A DNA stretch of 64,000 bases from Acanthopleura granulata (taxonomy: Eukaryota > Mollusca > Polyplacophora > Chitonida > Chitonidae): contig JABBOT010000013.1 in assembly GCA_016165875.1 (NCBI GenBank), positions 12,993,435-13,057,434 of the forward strand. Direction: 5' to 3'. The notes under the pieces were generated by a model that was not told where the DNA came from, made no database searches, and saw only the letters and a list, made by a program, of their open reading frames with translations. Below, in pieces: positions 44,350-58,317 of the stretch; positions within the stretch are counted from its first letter, which is position 1, and every line of letters starts with the position of its first letter. Position numbers and translations under genes: made by a program.

Positions 44350-46275
44350 ATGCAATCTTATTTATTTTATGCACACTCATACACATAATGTATGATCATA
44401 TTTTGCAGAAATATCAACACGAACTGGAATATCATTTAGACATTTGATTAGTTTATATTGTTTATGTATATGATTTTTGTTTGAAGTCGTACAAGAATTT
44501 TTAACGCACACACAATCGATTTCAGTTTTATGTTTGGACGAAAATATTACATTTGTAAAGTTGAAAAAAGTTAGCTTGAATGCTCCCTGATAGGAAGTGT
44601 CATAGAAATGAGATTTCATCGAAAGTGTATATACATGGGATTTTTTTCGAGTGATAATATCAGAAAAAAATATGGTAATTACGACACTAAAATATCTGTT
44701 TATTTCGCTCGAGTTACTTCTCTGCGCTGAAGGAATGTTCTGAATGAAATAACCATTGCTGTGTTAGCCTTAAATCCAAACATTCGTCTGTACTACATAC
44801 TTGATTTCGACACAAAAATAAACCAATGCAACTATTTTCCAAACCAATAACTTACGTTTCTCATCATTTCTTACAGACTTTTCCATTCTCTAATCACTTT
44901 TGTTAAGTACTATTCACAACGCTGACATACTTATGTGTCTTCCTATAGCGCATGATGACTGCTGACCTATATAAAACAAGATTAGCCCTATTCGCTAAGG
45001 AAAAAGAAAACCTATGCGTTCCCTCGCAAATAACATGCTGGCGAACAAACTAATGGGTTTTTTTTTCTTCTTTTTTTTTTCTTTTTTTGTTACTACAATA
45101 TTCTTTGATTTGTCCGCCATCACGGATGAATCCCTACGTATAGCCTTCTAAACTTGCTTAACGGCTATTTTGATCAAATAATCCTAGCCTTACGTGGTAG
45201 GAATATTTCCAGATAGTGAAGACTGCTTTTAATTCGAATAAGTACACAGTCATATGAAAAAGACGACAAAATGACCCAATGTCACATGCTGCGAAGAATG
45301 CGTTCTTCAAAAAAAAAAGAAAAAAAAAACAATGACTCTATCGTGAAGAAGACGCCATCAACAACAACAAAAACAATGCCGTCCTGTTCCTCGCAGCTAA
45401 ATCGTTTTAAACGCAGTGTGTCCATTTTATTGGATAAGATGTCTTTTAACTCCAGGCGTGACCAATCAAATGGAAGGTAGAGCTATTCAAATGTACAATT
45501 ATGGATACATCCTACATGTATGTACGTGTACGTCGTATATCTCTGGCGAATTATACAACATCATAAAATTTCACTGAGAGTTAGTACTAGTGCTTGGTTA
45601 CTCCTTAATTTATCCTTTTAAAAAGTCTCAAAGTACAGATCACAGGATTGGTGAAGTTGCCAAAGTGCATTCAAGAGTGCCATTTATCCCGATGTGATTT
45701 ATTACTTGGCAAATGTTTCAAACTAGGATCATTCATCAAATAGGTAAACCCACAACGATGTGAATATACCTGTATCCGTACACACGGGGGATCACTGCCA
45801 CCATAATTCATTTGACAAATTTACAAATCAAATTTCCCCCTCATACTTATAGACATTTCCCATACTATGTTTGTCTGGTTATACGGGTTATATTTGTACA
45901 ATGGCACGAGAACACTTGGCCGGCCTGTAGTATTTTGATTTATGAATTTATTTACTTATTTACTTAACGAATATGACACCTTTATATGTGTACTGTGTGT
46001 GTTTGGGCCAGCTTAATTTGCTGCAATATCTACTACTTCGGTAGGCATATTTTCGTTTCGTCAGGTACCTGGCTTATATCTTGACCGAGAGAAACAGCCA
46101 TGATATGTGAGCTCGATTTGAGGACTTGACGATTCGTGACGATTTTGTTGCTACGTGTATGTGCTTAGGTCTGCCATGTTTTATTTCCATCATAATCTAT
46201 ACCTGTTGCATTCTCCCCAAAGCAGGAGTCACGCATCAAAATCTAATGTTCAATGCCATCGTCCAGGTGTGCAAT
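44350..46275. other. No gene recognised
   Basis: T-rich tracts near 45060 and A-rich near 45310. Short open frames only. Confidence 0.4.
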
Positions 46276-46342
46276 GCTATCCTGGTTCCCGAGCCCGTGG
46301 TATGCAAATGTTAAGCTTGTGAAGCCCGGGAACCGGGATGGC
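46276..46342. repeat. Strong hairpin, 19-20 bp arms
   Basis: GCTATCCTGGTTCCCGAGCC pairs with GCCCGGGAACCGGGATGGC, with a loop of about 28 bases. GC-rich within AT-rich surroundings. Confidence 0.7.
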
Positions 46343-47333
46343 TAACTGCTTCCAATTGGCGTGCATGTCTGAGCTCATAAATGCCACATGGCTTCACATT
46401 TTTGAGCAAACAGAAGCTTAATTACCGATTGTCAGCAAAATCCAAACATCGAAACGAAATGTGAGACCTTCCATTGTGGACACAACGATTTAGTAGCAAA
46501 CCGTCAGCTGGGGTAAATCCACCATCAGCCAAACAAGTGATATTTCTAGTACTTTGCGTCTTGGCGGAGGACGACGGTTTAGCCATCCATGAAACTCTAG
46601 ATGCCAGGCCTTTTAGCCCTGAGGACAGTGCCAGCCTATCGATTGTGTCAGCCGTAAGATTTTAGATCTGGATTTGAAGAAGCTGGCGAGATGCTAACTA
46701 TATACCTGTGTTAAAAATGGTCTCCAGTACCGACCCATGGCCTTTATTTAAGAAGTCTTCGTGCAGACCACACAATATGGGAAGCCCCGCTAAGGGTCAA
46801 ATGAGATGAGAACATGGGATGTTGGACAGTTGTCATTTACTACACAATATCGTAGGAGCTGGACAATCAGGTGTATGAGAAGAATAAATATTACAATGTC
46901 AAATTTCCTCGTCAAGCCTGACGTGCGCATCACTCAATGACCATTGTTGTCAGACAGCGGGGGAAAAAATAGACGTCAAAACAAAAAAAAACCGCAGTCA
47001 ACCACAGACAATAAAACAAGATCACCAGTGTATCAGATGAGAATGTCAATTGCTAGAAGACATCCAAGTGACGTGAAACACACACGGCTGATTTACTGGC
47101 CTGATATATAACTGTGAGATGCTTGTGCACCTGTTAGTCCCTCCAGGAAGTCCAGTTAGTTTATATGTTATCGTAATTATACCAAGACGATGCTTCAACT
47201 CTAGCCGATCACCGGTTAGGACCGCTGCTGAGTTCATTGAAGTCGTCTGAGTGCTTTGTGTAAGTCAGAATCCGAGATTAGCATGGAATTCATCGTATTC
47301 GTCTATTATAAAATAAACTCCGTGTGGGGGAGA
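46343..47333. other. No gene recognised
   Basis: No repeat family identified. Confidence 0.4.
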
Positions 47334-47575
47334 GGTTGTCTCCGTGGCCGAGTGGCCCAACGCGTTAGCACAACGTAACGACACAGGAGCCTCTTATCAA
47401 TCGGTCGTCGTGAGTACCAGCGTGTGGAAATGTCTTCCACCAACCTCCTGGTGATCGTGGGTTTCCCCCGGGCTCCGCTCGATTTTCCCATACCATAACG
47501 CTCGCCGCTGTCGTATAAGTGAAATATTCTTGAGTACGGCGTAAAACACTAATCAAGTAAATAAGTAAATAAATG
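47334..47575 (+). repeat. SINE family 1, near full length, diverged head
   Basis: GGTTGTCTCCGTGGCCGAGT head, GGGTTTCCCCCGGGCTCCGC centre, tail TACGGCGTAAAACACTAATC. Confidence 0.9.
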
Positions 47576-47971
47576 CATATGACTACAGTGATGCTATTGC
47601 CGTAGCGAATGCCTCTGGACTTGAATTTCCTTTAAGGCAAAATCACGCTTTAGAATGAGATTTGTTCACTTGTCATTGATATCAGCTTGAAAGAATACAT
47701 CCCATAATCTGATAAATCTAGAATGACAAACGCCCAAGGCACTCGATATTCCAATGAAACTTCAGAGCAGGCCGTTAAGATTTCTTGTCAGAACATCACC
47801 CATTTCCTCGCGGAAGGTCGCTGTATCTGAGAGGCGAACATTGATAAGGACATAATGCCATGTAAACTTCTGAGACAATCATGAATCGGGAAAGTACACC
47901 TCTAGGTCTTCATCACTTTCGTGTTCGTTACTGCATAAAAATCAAAATGTAAATATAATATGTACTCATTT

Positions 47972-48108
47972 ATTTACTTGATTGATTGAGTTCTACACAA
48001 TGCACAAGAACAATTCTCTTATACGACGGTGGCCAACATTATGCTGTACAGAAACCGAACAGAGCTCATGGGGAAACCCGCGACCATCCGCGAGAAGGTT
48101 GCTTGCGA
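47972..48108 (-). repeat. SINE family 1, 3' half, diverged
   Basis: ATTCTCTTATACGACGGTGG through GGGGAAACCCGCGACCATCC, the complement of tail and centre. Confidence 0.78.
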
Positions 48109-48353
48109 TTATGCTCCAGAAGTTCTCTCTTACAAGCTGGCAGTCATTTCTTATGGGAGTAAACTGCTGATCTTTGGTTCGTTTTTGACAAAATCCCCCC
48201 ACGAGTTTCGCACAGATATACACACCACATACGTGGAGGATATGTAGCCTTCATCGAACAGTATACAGTGCTCCAATGGCCTAGCAACCGCCGTCAAGCA
48301 TGCAGTTATTCTCATTAATGTCTCAAGAAGTAGGACGTCTCCGTATTTGTTAT

Positions 48354-48400
48354 TTTATATATATTATATATATATATATATATATTACATTATATAATGT
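48354..48400. repeat. (TA)n microsatellite
   Basis: Imperfect TA dinucleotide run. Confidence 0.9.
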
Positions 48401-48478
48401 GGCGCTACCTTGTGGGCAAGGTTTATCCAGAATCCGTACTAAAATGTACCAGAAATACTGAAGTAGTTCTCGTAAATA

Positions 48479-48712
48479 CAGTGACACGAAAAAGTATTGG
48501 ATACAATGTAGTTTTGGCTATTTATTTTTGAGTTGATTATTTCTGTATTTTTGCTAATAAATTGTTTGTAACTGCGATTGTTACAATTTATACATTTGTA
48601 TTGAATGAAATGTATTATTGGAACATACTCATGTGTTTTCAACCCCAAACAAAGAGTATTATGCAATAAATAGCTAAAACTGCATTGTATCCAATACTTT
48701 GGCGTGTCACTG
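48479..48712. mobile_element. Tc1/mariner-like MITE, 234 bp, with TA target duplication
   Basis: Starts CAGTGACACGAAAAAGTATT and ends with the complement (GGCGTGTCACTG). The terminal inverted repeats are nearly 60 bp, and both ends are flanked by TA (48477-48478 and 48713-48714). The internal part is AT-rich and non-coding, so mobility would need a transposase from elsewhere. The ends are well preserved, suggesting a fairly recent insertion. Confidence 0.92.
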
Positions 48713-48714
48713 TA

Positions 48715-49736
48715 TACATGTCCATAGAGCGGCATAACATGAACGCGTTTGGTCTAGGGCCTCGCATGACCTCCGTGTGTATATTTGTAGGTGAGTGGGA
48801 GAGGGATGCACGCAATCGACACATGATTTATGATAGCGGTTAGATTGTGTGTATACCGCAGAGAAGGATTTGTCATGTGAAAAGCAGGCTACCTCAGCTA
48901 TTACACAATTTTCTTTTCTTTCACTTATTTATTTAATTGTTCGCTTATTAGCAGGGTGGGGGTGGGAGGTTCGCATATACGCTTACATCTAACATTTTAG
49001 CAATGGTGCCAGAGGAAAAGCATTCAGGATGACACTTATCAAACTTTTAGAAATCACTTAAAACTTTCTAAATAGCTTAGAAAATGTTGTATTTCAATAA
49101 ACACAAAATTAGGTAACATTGACACTTTGCATGAAGTGTTCTGTTCCGCATTTGAAATGTTAAAAAAACCTTGTAATCAATCATTACGCTACAACTTGCA
49201 AACTCTCAGATTTTAACACACTTGGAAAATGTTGACAGTTTGACATTTTGCATTTTAAGAGAGTGTATGGATATTACGTCGCCCTTACAGTTACGTCCTC
49301 GTAATGTTAAAACAGATTCTTGAATCGCTCCCCAGCACTATGAAATGGGTCTAGCAGTGAATGTCCTATTTTCTCATTATTGACCAGGGATGATTTACCG
49401 TCGATCGTTCACATGCATGTGCCTCTGGCTGTGTAGGTTTACTCATGCGCTAATTGCGCTCATCGGGAGGACGTGACTTGGCCTCGCAATTGGAGATCGA
49501 CAGGTCAGAGTTTTCTCAATGTTTGCTCTCAGTAGTGGAAAGTAACATGGATTTCAGTGGCCCTGTCGATGGGAGTGGAGTGCATGGCCAGTGTCATCTT
49601 ACATTGGTCAGACTGGGCTTATCCCGAGCTTTTATCTCAAATACAATGTTGATGCGTCCTGCATAGTTGGTCCAGAAACAAAGGTGTTCAGAAAGTCGCT
49701 AGAGTTACTTATTTATTTTTTTATTGATTCATTTCA
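48715..49736. other. No gene recognised
   Basis: The open frame 49454-49666 has no recognised domain. Confidence 0.4.
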
Positions 49737-49845
49737 GGCCATATCCAAGAAATTTTCACTTAAACGATAGCAGTGGGTCATAATCTATACAGGAAATGGC
49801 TGTCATATCCAAGAAATTTTTACTTAAACGATAGCAGTGAGTTTA
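49737..49845 (+). repeat. 62-bp tandem duplication
   Basis: CATATCCAAGAAATTTTCAC and CATATCCAAGAAATTTTTAC begin the two units. Each continues TTAAACGATAGCAGTG, which resembles a worn SINE tail complement. Confidence 0.75.
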
Positions 49846-50058
49846 TTGTGAGAAGAAAACTGTGAACCCGTGGGTAAACTACCGACTTTTGGCAAGAAAC
49901 TGACGTCTTTCCTACGTGTCACACAAATATATCCAAACCGTATTGGTCAGTGGAAAGCAGCTGACCTACAAGAAACGCTATATTGCGCAAATGGTCATAT
50001 GAGCATAGACGACAGTTTATGTGTTCTATCCAATGTAAGGCAGGGTCATTAAAGGACA

Positions 50059-50333
50059 GGGGCATTCGTGGCTCAGTCGGTTACCGCTCTGGCGCAGCGC
50101 GATGAACCAGAAGCCTCCCACCAACGCGGCCGATGTGAGTTCAAGCCCAGCTCATGCTGGCTTCCTCTGCTGCCACACGTGGGAAGGTCTGCCAGCAACC
50201 TGCGGATGGTCCTGGGTTTCCCCCGGGCTCTGTCCGGTTTCCTCCCATCATAATGCTGGCCACCGTCGAATAAGTGAAATATTCTTGAGTACGGCGTAAA
50301 ACACCAATCAAACAAATAAATAAATCAATAAAC
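50059..50333 (+). repeat. SINE family 1, full length
   Basis: Head GGGGCATTCGTGGCTCAGTC with GTTACCGCTCTGGCGCAG, B-box region GAGTTCAAGCCC, a full middle, centre GGGTTTCCCCCGGGCTCTGT, tail CGTAAAACACCAATCAAACA. About 273 bp. Confidence 0.93.
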
Positions 50334-53300
50334 CACAAGACCACGTAGCTCTCCCTCACCACTATTTTTAACTAATCACACTCTGTGAACAGTTTCTAAA
50401 CTTTACATCATTGCTGCAATATAAATCATCAATATCTTACAAAGATGAAAGCTCATGCAAGGCTCTGGATGATGAATCTGATCGTATTCCCCCACCCCCA
50501 CCTCCAGCATTGCATCAGCCCTCATGTCAGCAGTTAAAATTATGCAATATAGCGATATCATGATATAGACGCCCTGCTGAACATTAAATTGCCCACATGA
50601 GAACAACAAAAGCAGCTTATTTTCTCTGTACGATACACATGGGTGTAAAAACACTGTCCCGTGGAGATATTTAGTTAGTGTAATTAATCCATGTAATAAC
50701 TATAAACGGAAATTAACACAACCCTTCGTATTCTCGTATTTTTCTTTAGGAGAAAGATCAGGATTTCTTACGGCGATATCTGGCAGGTTAATCATGATAA
50801 ATGGGGAGTTTGAGGCCCCGGAGACGTTGTGATAAGACGATTACCGGAGTCTTCCGGAGACACACGGAATTTAATCCGGACATTCAGATTCTGGCTGCGC
50901 GCTGAAGACGCATATCACGACTGTGTAACACGACTGTGTACTCTCGATCGTGTCTGCCGGCAGCTCGCGAGAGCTCCGAAAAACCCACGTCTTGGGAGGC
51001 ACGCGCTGATCGTTGAACTGCATGCAGATGTTTATGTCATCAGAGAGCACGCCTCCAGGTGAGACGACCCAGCCGCGTATTGATTACACCTGGAGATGAT
51101 ACAGGAGCATGTCTGAATAAGGATAGCTTTCACGGGGAGCTGGTAATGGTAAAGATCCGGGACAACAAAGTTCAATGCTACACGCAGATCTTTATATCCC
51201 AAGAGCACGTGTTCGTCAATCCTACCCCTCTCCCCACCTCCACTCTCTCAAACCGTAAGCTTAGCAGGGTTCCTACCAATGGTGAATAAACACAATGAAA
51301 TAGAATGCGATGTATTCTGCTCTACCGAGGAGGCCTACGTCTATATCGTAACAAGGTAAGCGTTATTGACGTCACTCGAGTCTTTCACAACAAGGAGTTT
51401 GTCATTAGTGCAGGTTGTATCTGCCTTGCTCTCGTTATACATAATGTATTTTCAAAAATATCTTAAGAAAAGGAAGTCGGATATATATATATCTGCTGCA
51501 CAGACAGGATATCGGAATACCGATTGAGTTAGTCGATAACCATCATATCCATCATCAGGCTGTACTCGCTGGTATTCAGATTTTACTAGCATGGAATACT
51601 GCCATTTTGTCGCCTGTCCTATCGAGAGAGCTTCAATGCCCATTACCCTAGCACGTGGAATCCAACAGAGGTGTAACAAAGCGAGTGAGACTGCATCAGG
51701 TTTCCAACCGGTGACCTTAGACACTTAATTATCTACTTCGCGTTCCAGAATCATTTTAATTAATAAGATGAAATAAATTCATGACCGATGAAGTGCAAGT
51801 TGACACGTTTTTTAGTACGATGTAAAATAAACGACTACTTCCAACAAAATCCAACGAATCACTGCAACATAACTGCCATATTGATTTCCACAGTATGACA
51901 GTAATGTATTTTAACGATCTGACACCCGACATCACACACTTGAGCTTAAGACTGAGCTTAAGAAATTCGACGTACATTCGTGGCGTTAGTTAATACAAAA
52001 TACACCCACTATGAACGTCCATATTTGACCCCGTGTCATGGTTGGATGAGATTCCGATGCTTATTACATGATTACTAACCATTTGGGGCCCCTTTTACGA
52101 ATGGGGTGTAACGCTACGTCAAACGTAACTACCAAGGCGACGTATCTCTAGATTATGAGTCGTCATGACAGATACGTTGGTCGTCATGACAGATACGTTG
52201 GTCGTCATGACAGATACGTTGGACATAACTTACACTCTGTTTGTAAAACGGCGTCTGACTTTCTCATTTTGTATAATTTAGCAGAGAATGACTGCGCATG
52301 AAAATAACTACCCAACTCTGAACAAAACAGATATTCAAGGGTGAGAATTTAACCCATAAGTTTCATTTCATAGAATTATGAAAAAAGAAGACATGCCCAA
52401 AACCGCTATATAAGCTCCATGTGGTGTTCTCGCACAAACGAAGCAGAAAAAAAGTTATGCCAAGTCATTGGTTGCAAAGCGGGTGCAAATCTTTTGTCAG
52501 GCAGCAGAGCGGTATAATTTACATTATAAATGACACATTACAGGTCATCGATTTAAATACTTACAGTGATATTTCCTTTCACAAAGCCAAAGATAAAGAT
52601 GAAAAACCGAAGAGTACCTATAAACTCTATATACGTCATATTTTCTTGCTTTTCACAACTGCTCACCGACCATTGTTCTCAGATTTACTTTACCGTCAAT
52701 ATGCAAATTTCTGTTCCTTTACTTTTAATATTCCAGAGTTGACCTGCATGTCAATTACATCATATTACTAACAAGCTCCTCTCTCTGTCTAATTGTATTT
52801 GGTAAATCATCTAACAAAATACGGCACTTTGACAGTAACAAAACTTACTACGAAATATCTCAAGAATCAACGAATGATTACGATTTCATTCCACCTTAGC
52901 ACTAAACGTAGCTTTTTTTCCTCTGACGTCACGCGAATACTGTTTTGTTCTTTATCCATATGTAAAAGGAGTACAAGTTGCGCAATGTTGTGCTTATGGT
53001 TTCTCTAATATATGGCGTATCCGATGGTATCGTAAGAATCCCCGATTAAACGTTTGAATTATGGTCTACAAGTAGACGTCAAAACAAACAGGCCCTGGCC
53101 GTCTAGGAGTGTTTCCATTCCTCTTCCGAGATAACTGAAGTTGTTTTATTTGTTGTCTTGTCTTGTACCTCATAACAACTGGAGATGTACATGTATACAG
53201 AAAACGTTAATTCAGAAGCATGTGTGATAAAAGTCAGCAGGGGTCTACATATGTTTTACCGGGAGTGAATTTTATACACGTCATAATTACCCCATGCAAC

Positions 53301-53535
53301 AATCCAGATTCTCTATTAATTATACATGGCCATGATAAAATCGGTATGAAAAAGACTTAAGAGTCATAAACTACATGTTGTATTTTTACCAGTCCTCCAT
53401 AAACATTGAACAGAACGTTCAAATCGTTTAAAACCTAAGTTTGTTCTCCATAGGGGTTATGGCCTAAATATGTTCCGTGTGACGTGTAACGTGCTTTGCT
53501 GATCATGCTTGCGACAGGTATTTTAAACACATTTT
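50334..53535. other. No gene recognised
   Basis: A GC-richer patch at 50820-51290 holds open frames without recognisable domains. A 21-bp repeat lies at 52159-52221. Confidence 0.4.
52159..52221 (+). repeat. 21-bp repeat, 3 copies
   Basis: GTCGTCATGACAGATACGTT plus G, three times without change. Confidence 0.93.
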
Positions 53536-53700
53536 GACCTCTCCGGCCGAATGTGGGAAGGTCTGCCAGCAACCTGCGGATGATCGTGGGTTTCCCCAGG
53601 GCTCTGCCCGGTTTCCTCACACCATAATTCTGGCAGCCGTCGTATAAGTGAAATATTCTTGAGTACAGTGTTAAACACCAATCAAATAAATAAATAAATT
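53536..53700 (+). repeat. SINE family 1, 3' two thirds
   Basis: GACCTCTCCGGCCGAATGTG through the central domain to CACCAATCAAATAAATAAAT. Confidence 0.9.
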
Positions 53701-54539
53701 TAAACACATTTTTAAGATTGTTGTATAAGAATTATATTTAAAATTATTTCTTAGGTTACTTAATGCAATTTTCGAATTTACATTGTATTTTTGCTTGTTT
53801 CACCTTGTTTAAAAACCATCTGTTTCTTGTTTGTTCGTATTTCGCATGTTACCATTCTTATGTTTATAGACAACTGTTTCCTACTTCTAACATGTTATCG
53901 TCACGACACGGCTAAAATACTGCCAATGTGGCGTGAAACCCTAGAATCATCCATCCCTATATCCGTTCCTTCTTTTTTTCACCAAACTCCCTCCACAAGC
54001 TTAAGTCCCAACACGACCGCTTCTGCAAAGCCTGGCCCCACCACATTAACCTACAAATGAAGTAAGGTAAGACAACATTTGACCCCACTCCCTGTTGTTA
54101 CACACATTCTTTTCACCAGTTATATAGGTAAACATCCTTTGAAAATGTTAACCCATGACATCTGGGTTGTCGTTTTGTCACGGGTGGTCGGATTCGAAAA
54201 TAAAAGAGGTGACCTCGCCAAGAACCGAGAGATGATTGCGACGGCAAATACACAGGCATTGAGAGATATCTCTATAAAAGTTCTCTATATATACATAATA
54301 TCTGGCTGTATTTTTCAATAAAGAGAAAAAACACGGTAAATATTTTACGTAGACAAATGAGATAGATCCACATAACACAGTGTCCAAATACAATTAGCCC
54401 CCGTAGGATTGCTGAGTTGAATGGCGATCGATTTGCCATGACCCATTTTAACTGAATGTTCACGTCATGCATAGTGCTATATATTTGATTGGCACATCCT
54501 TTTTTACGGCCCTCCCCCAACAAAAACAGATTTATTAAT
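53701..54539. other. No gene or repeat recognised
   Basis: Short open frames only. Confidence 0.4.
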
Positions 54540-54640
54540 TTATTTATTTGTTTGTTTGTTTATTACTTTATTTGTTTTTTTGTGTGTTATTTTACTCCAT
54601 ACTCAAGTATATATCATTTATTTCACGGCGATCAGCATCC
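54540..54640 (-). repeat. SINE family 1 tail fragment with (TTTG/TTTA)n
   Basis: TTTATTTATTTGTTTGTTTG, then TTACTCCATACTCAAGTATA and CACGGCGATCAGCAT, a degraded complement of the 3' end. Confidence 0.65.
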
Positions 54641-55332
54641 GATTTGGTATTCCCGCCCAGTTTTACTGGAAAATACTAAATTTGGTACTACATTGCATTT
54701 TAATGTAAGGCGTATTCGGGTACAAAATATCTATATTTTGTCAGACTGTGAGTATGTTATAAATATTTCGAAAATTTGCCCAGAGGCTGTCCAGAATCAA
54801 GTTATTTTCACAAGAAATAGAATAACTAAAAAATGCATTTCAAAAAAGAGTGTTGTTTGTAAAACTTTTACATTTGCACGCTAATCCTTGGCATTTTCGG
54901 AGAAGTCCTTTAAAATCTGGAAAAATGTTTTGTTCATACCAAGCTTTGCGACAGGCCATTCCATTCTTTTATTCCCAAGCAAGCAGGCCCTAGTTATTCT
55001 CGGGGTGAATCAACGTGAACCAAGACGAAACTAGCTAGGTGTACGGGGTGTATAGCAACATGCAAAGACGTCAAAAGCGTTCAGAGTAAACAAATTTGCT
55101 TAATCATCGCATAAGATGGGATGTGAAGCGGACAGTCAGATCGGACGATCAAAAGAGTTATAAATGTGAATCAACGTTTTGTGCTCGCAGCCATGCTGAT
55201 GTAGGTCAAAATCTCGTCAATACGAAACACGTGAACCACGGTATACGCTCATGTAAACATTCCTCCGGTCATGTGACCTTTATACAGTATGTGTGTGTGT
55301 GCCTGGAGTTTGAAACCCGCTTCTGCTATAAT
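54641..55332. other. No gene or repeat recognised
   Basis: Short open frames only. Confidence 0.4.
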
Positions 55333-55538
55333 CCATGGCCGAGGGGTGTAGCACGCCAGCGCGGCGTAGGTGCCAATCACCAATGCGGGTGCTGTGAGTT
55401 CAAGTCCCGCCCATGCTGGCCTTCTCTTCGGCCGTACGTGGAAAGGTCTGCCTCCCACCATAAAGCCAGTCGCCATTGTACCAGTGAAATATTCTAAAGC
55501 ACGACGTAAAACAGCAATCAAATAAATAAATAAATAAT
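55333..55538 (+). repeat. SINE family 1 lacking the central domain
   Basis: Head CATGGCCGAGGGGTGTAGCA and GTGAGTTCAAGTCCCGCCCA, then GGAAAGGTCTGCCTCCCACC joins directly past the missing CAACCTGCGGATGG...CCCGGTTT segment. The tail is intact. Confidence 0.88.
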
Positions 55539-58317
55539 GTTGCTCTCATAAATGTATACCCTCTCTAATTAAGAAAAGAACGGCGCTGTTACGTAAATCT
55601 GTATACAGAGGGTGGATATATGAAATTTGTTATACAGGGCGAATGAATACTAACCGACAGATGACATATATATGTATCTCCTTAAAGAAATATATGGAAA
55701 AAACTGACTTCCTTAAGGAATGAACCAGATCCAGGCGAATTGGTTAAGCTTCCAAAGTGTTATATACAGCTTTCCGTAAATGACAACTTCCTTTCAGGAG
55801 ATCCTGAAGCAAACTGATGGGCCCAGAGCTTCAGCAAAAGTGCTTTTGTTTAAGGGGGGAAAAGCAACCATGGAAAGGATCGATTTTAGCCATTTTGTTG
55901 AAAAGAACTCTTCACAACAGGCCAACCGATGTGCTCGTCGTTACCATGGCAACTGTATCGCGAGAAAGATTAACCTGTTGAAATCGCTACAAAGTGATGT
56001 GAAATATCTAACGGCCGATTCACAAAAATGTTAGCTTTTTGTCTTTTTCTTTCTCTTCTATAATGGTTATACATGGCCCACTGACACCGATTCTCATCAG
56101 TACTAGGCATGCAGCCTTACTCTAAGATTCAACAAAGAAAACATTGCCAATTTTGAAGTCTTATATGTACGACGCAATACAGGATTGAACGCGAACTTCC
56201 GCTTGCAAGGCGGATGCCCTATACAACAACCTCAGATAACCTGCACAAAGTACTTATTATTGCACACTCATGTGAGTGCTTATTTGCTGTTGTTGTTTTG
56301 TTTTGTTTTTTGTATTTTTTTCGCTGTTGTTTTTGTTTTCTTTTTTTTTTTTTTTTTGGATTTGCTTTGTTTCGTTATGGTTTATTTTGTATATTTGTTT
56401 ATTTTTTTCTCACTTAATCGGACAAGCGCACTAGAAATTTAAACCTCAGACTAGTTTATAAAGAGCATTAACATTTTGCAATGTCATCGTAACACAAAAG
56501 CGCCGCAAAGTGGTGTGTACCGAAAAAAGGTCAAAGGTGAAACACGTACTACCTATATGTGGTTGCGAAATGTTTGCCGAAGCTGCTGTGTAAGGATGGA
56601 AACATTCCTGTGAGAAATGACTTTGCTCAGTCACACAGAAACAAAGGCAGTTAAGCTAAATGCATATATATGGGATCGCCGTGAGTCCCTGATTGCCGGC
56701 CGGGAACATACACATACACCGCCATGTTAATTTATAGCCAGATCTACGATTTGGGTGAAACTCTGCGGATATCTGTTCCCGAAGGAACTTAAAAGTCAAC
56801 TGAGATACTGGCCTGAATCGTCTGTTTAGGACGGGTACACGCCAATACGAATTTAACACCTTCCCCTTCCCCCTTCCCCCCTCTCCCCGAACTTAGAACA
56901 GCATTAGGCCTAAAGGAACAATCTAGTCGGCGGATGTAAACTTCTTCAGGTTCGCCAAAGCTGACGACGTTTCAGGTTTCTAAAAACTTGGAAGAACTCG
57001 TATCACAGTTACGCTACCCATTTTCGATAGGTCAAAGGTTTAAGTTCGCCTACATCTTGTAGTCGTGTTGTTTTACTGACCTTCCACATATCACTGGTTA
57101 TTTGTGGCAAATACTGAATGGCAATATAACTTGGGCTCCTCAACTTTAAGTCACAAGAGGTTTATCGAATTACGAGAGGCCTCTTAGCCACAATAGGCCT
57201 ACACATATATCTTTCTGGTACTGGTTGTAAATTGTTACTCGGTTCAGGTGATGCTTTTTGACAGGTTTTGGCGGTCGGGAAGCGAAGCGGGCAGAGTCTT
57301 ATATAAATGAGGGCATTTCAAAATTGTCACCAATTTGCCAAAGCAGTTCAGAACATGTTTTGAAAACAGCATTGATGTGTTGTATGCACCACTCTTTTGC
57401 TCCATGCTAAAATCTGTCGGAAATTCCAGTGATTCGGTAAGGCAAACATTAAAAAGAATGTTTTTTGCGGCTAACACGGCCCACTCGTTAAATTCGAGTC
57501 GACTCAAACTTTTCTTTTCACGAACTCTCAGGACATTTTTTGAACATAAATAAAAACCCCACGAAAACTCCCTGAAAATTCTAATTCTACGAGGAGCATA
57601 CCATTCCTTTTTTTAATTTAACGTGAGAAATTTAGTTCGTGGAATTAACATTCAAAACAAATTATTAACGTTATTCGGCCGATTGATCGTTGTCTGTGCT
57701 CATGGCCCAATTTCCGTTACCCAGCTACACCACCCAAGCATATGTTACTTTGGCTCTAACAACAAACTGAGTAATTATATATTGCACTGGTCTCGTCTTT
57801 TACCTTCTATTCATTAGCCTTGGTGACATGCAGTGTATAAATCACTCAGTGAAAAAAAGCAATGATTAAAACAAAGTCAAGCCATGTGGAAGTGACATCA
57901 TAGATGGCGCTTATAGTCCTCACGTGTCTCCTGTTGGTAAGTCAGTAGTGTAGCATTTACAATGTTTGAAAGTTGACAAAGCACAGAGTCGTAAAAATTT
58001 TCAGCGAGAAGAAAATATAGAAGCAAAGTTTGTTTAGCTGGGGAAAAAGCAAGAGAAGAAATTTGTCCAACATTAGTGTTTGAATAAAGAGGATAACTTC
58101 GAGTGTTTATTTTTGAAGCAAAGTAAGGTACATTTCTACTGCTGTCTTTTTTTCTTCGAATAAACATAACCATTTTGATGATAGTTTTAAAATGTAACAT
58201 TAAGGCAAGACACGAACGGGACAAAAGGTTGATACACACCTGAGAAGGTAAAAATAAAAAAGTTTTTTTTTCTTAGGTAAAATGAAGTGGTGAAAAAGAA
58301 TATTTATTATTTGAAAG
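55539..58317. other. No gene recognised
   Basis: T-rich simple sequence near 56290-56410. Both strands at 57244-57553 are open over about 260 bp, without recognised domains. Confidence 0.4.

Noticed and set aside
50829..51289. GC-richer open frames as a gene
   Set aside because: No recognised domain, no convincing splice sites, and overlapping frames of similar length.
57244..57553. Open frames on both strands
   Set aside because: Neither shows a known domain; could be a decayed transposon but cannot be supported.
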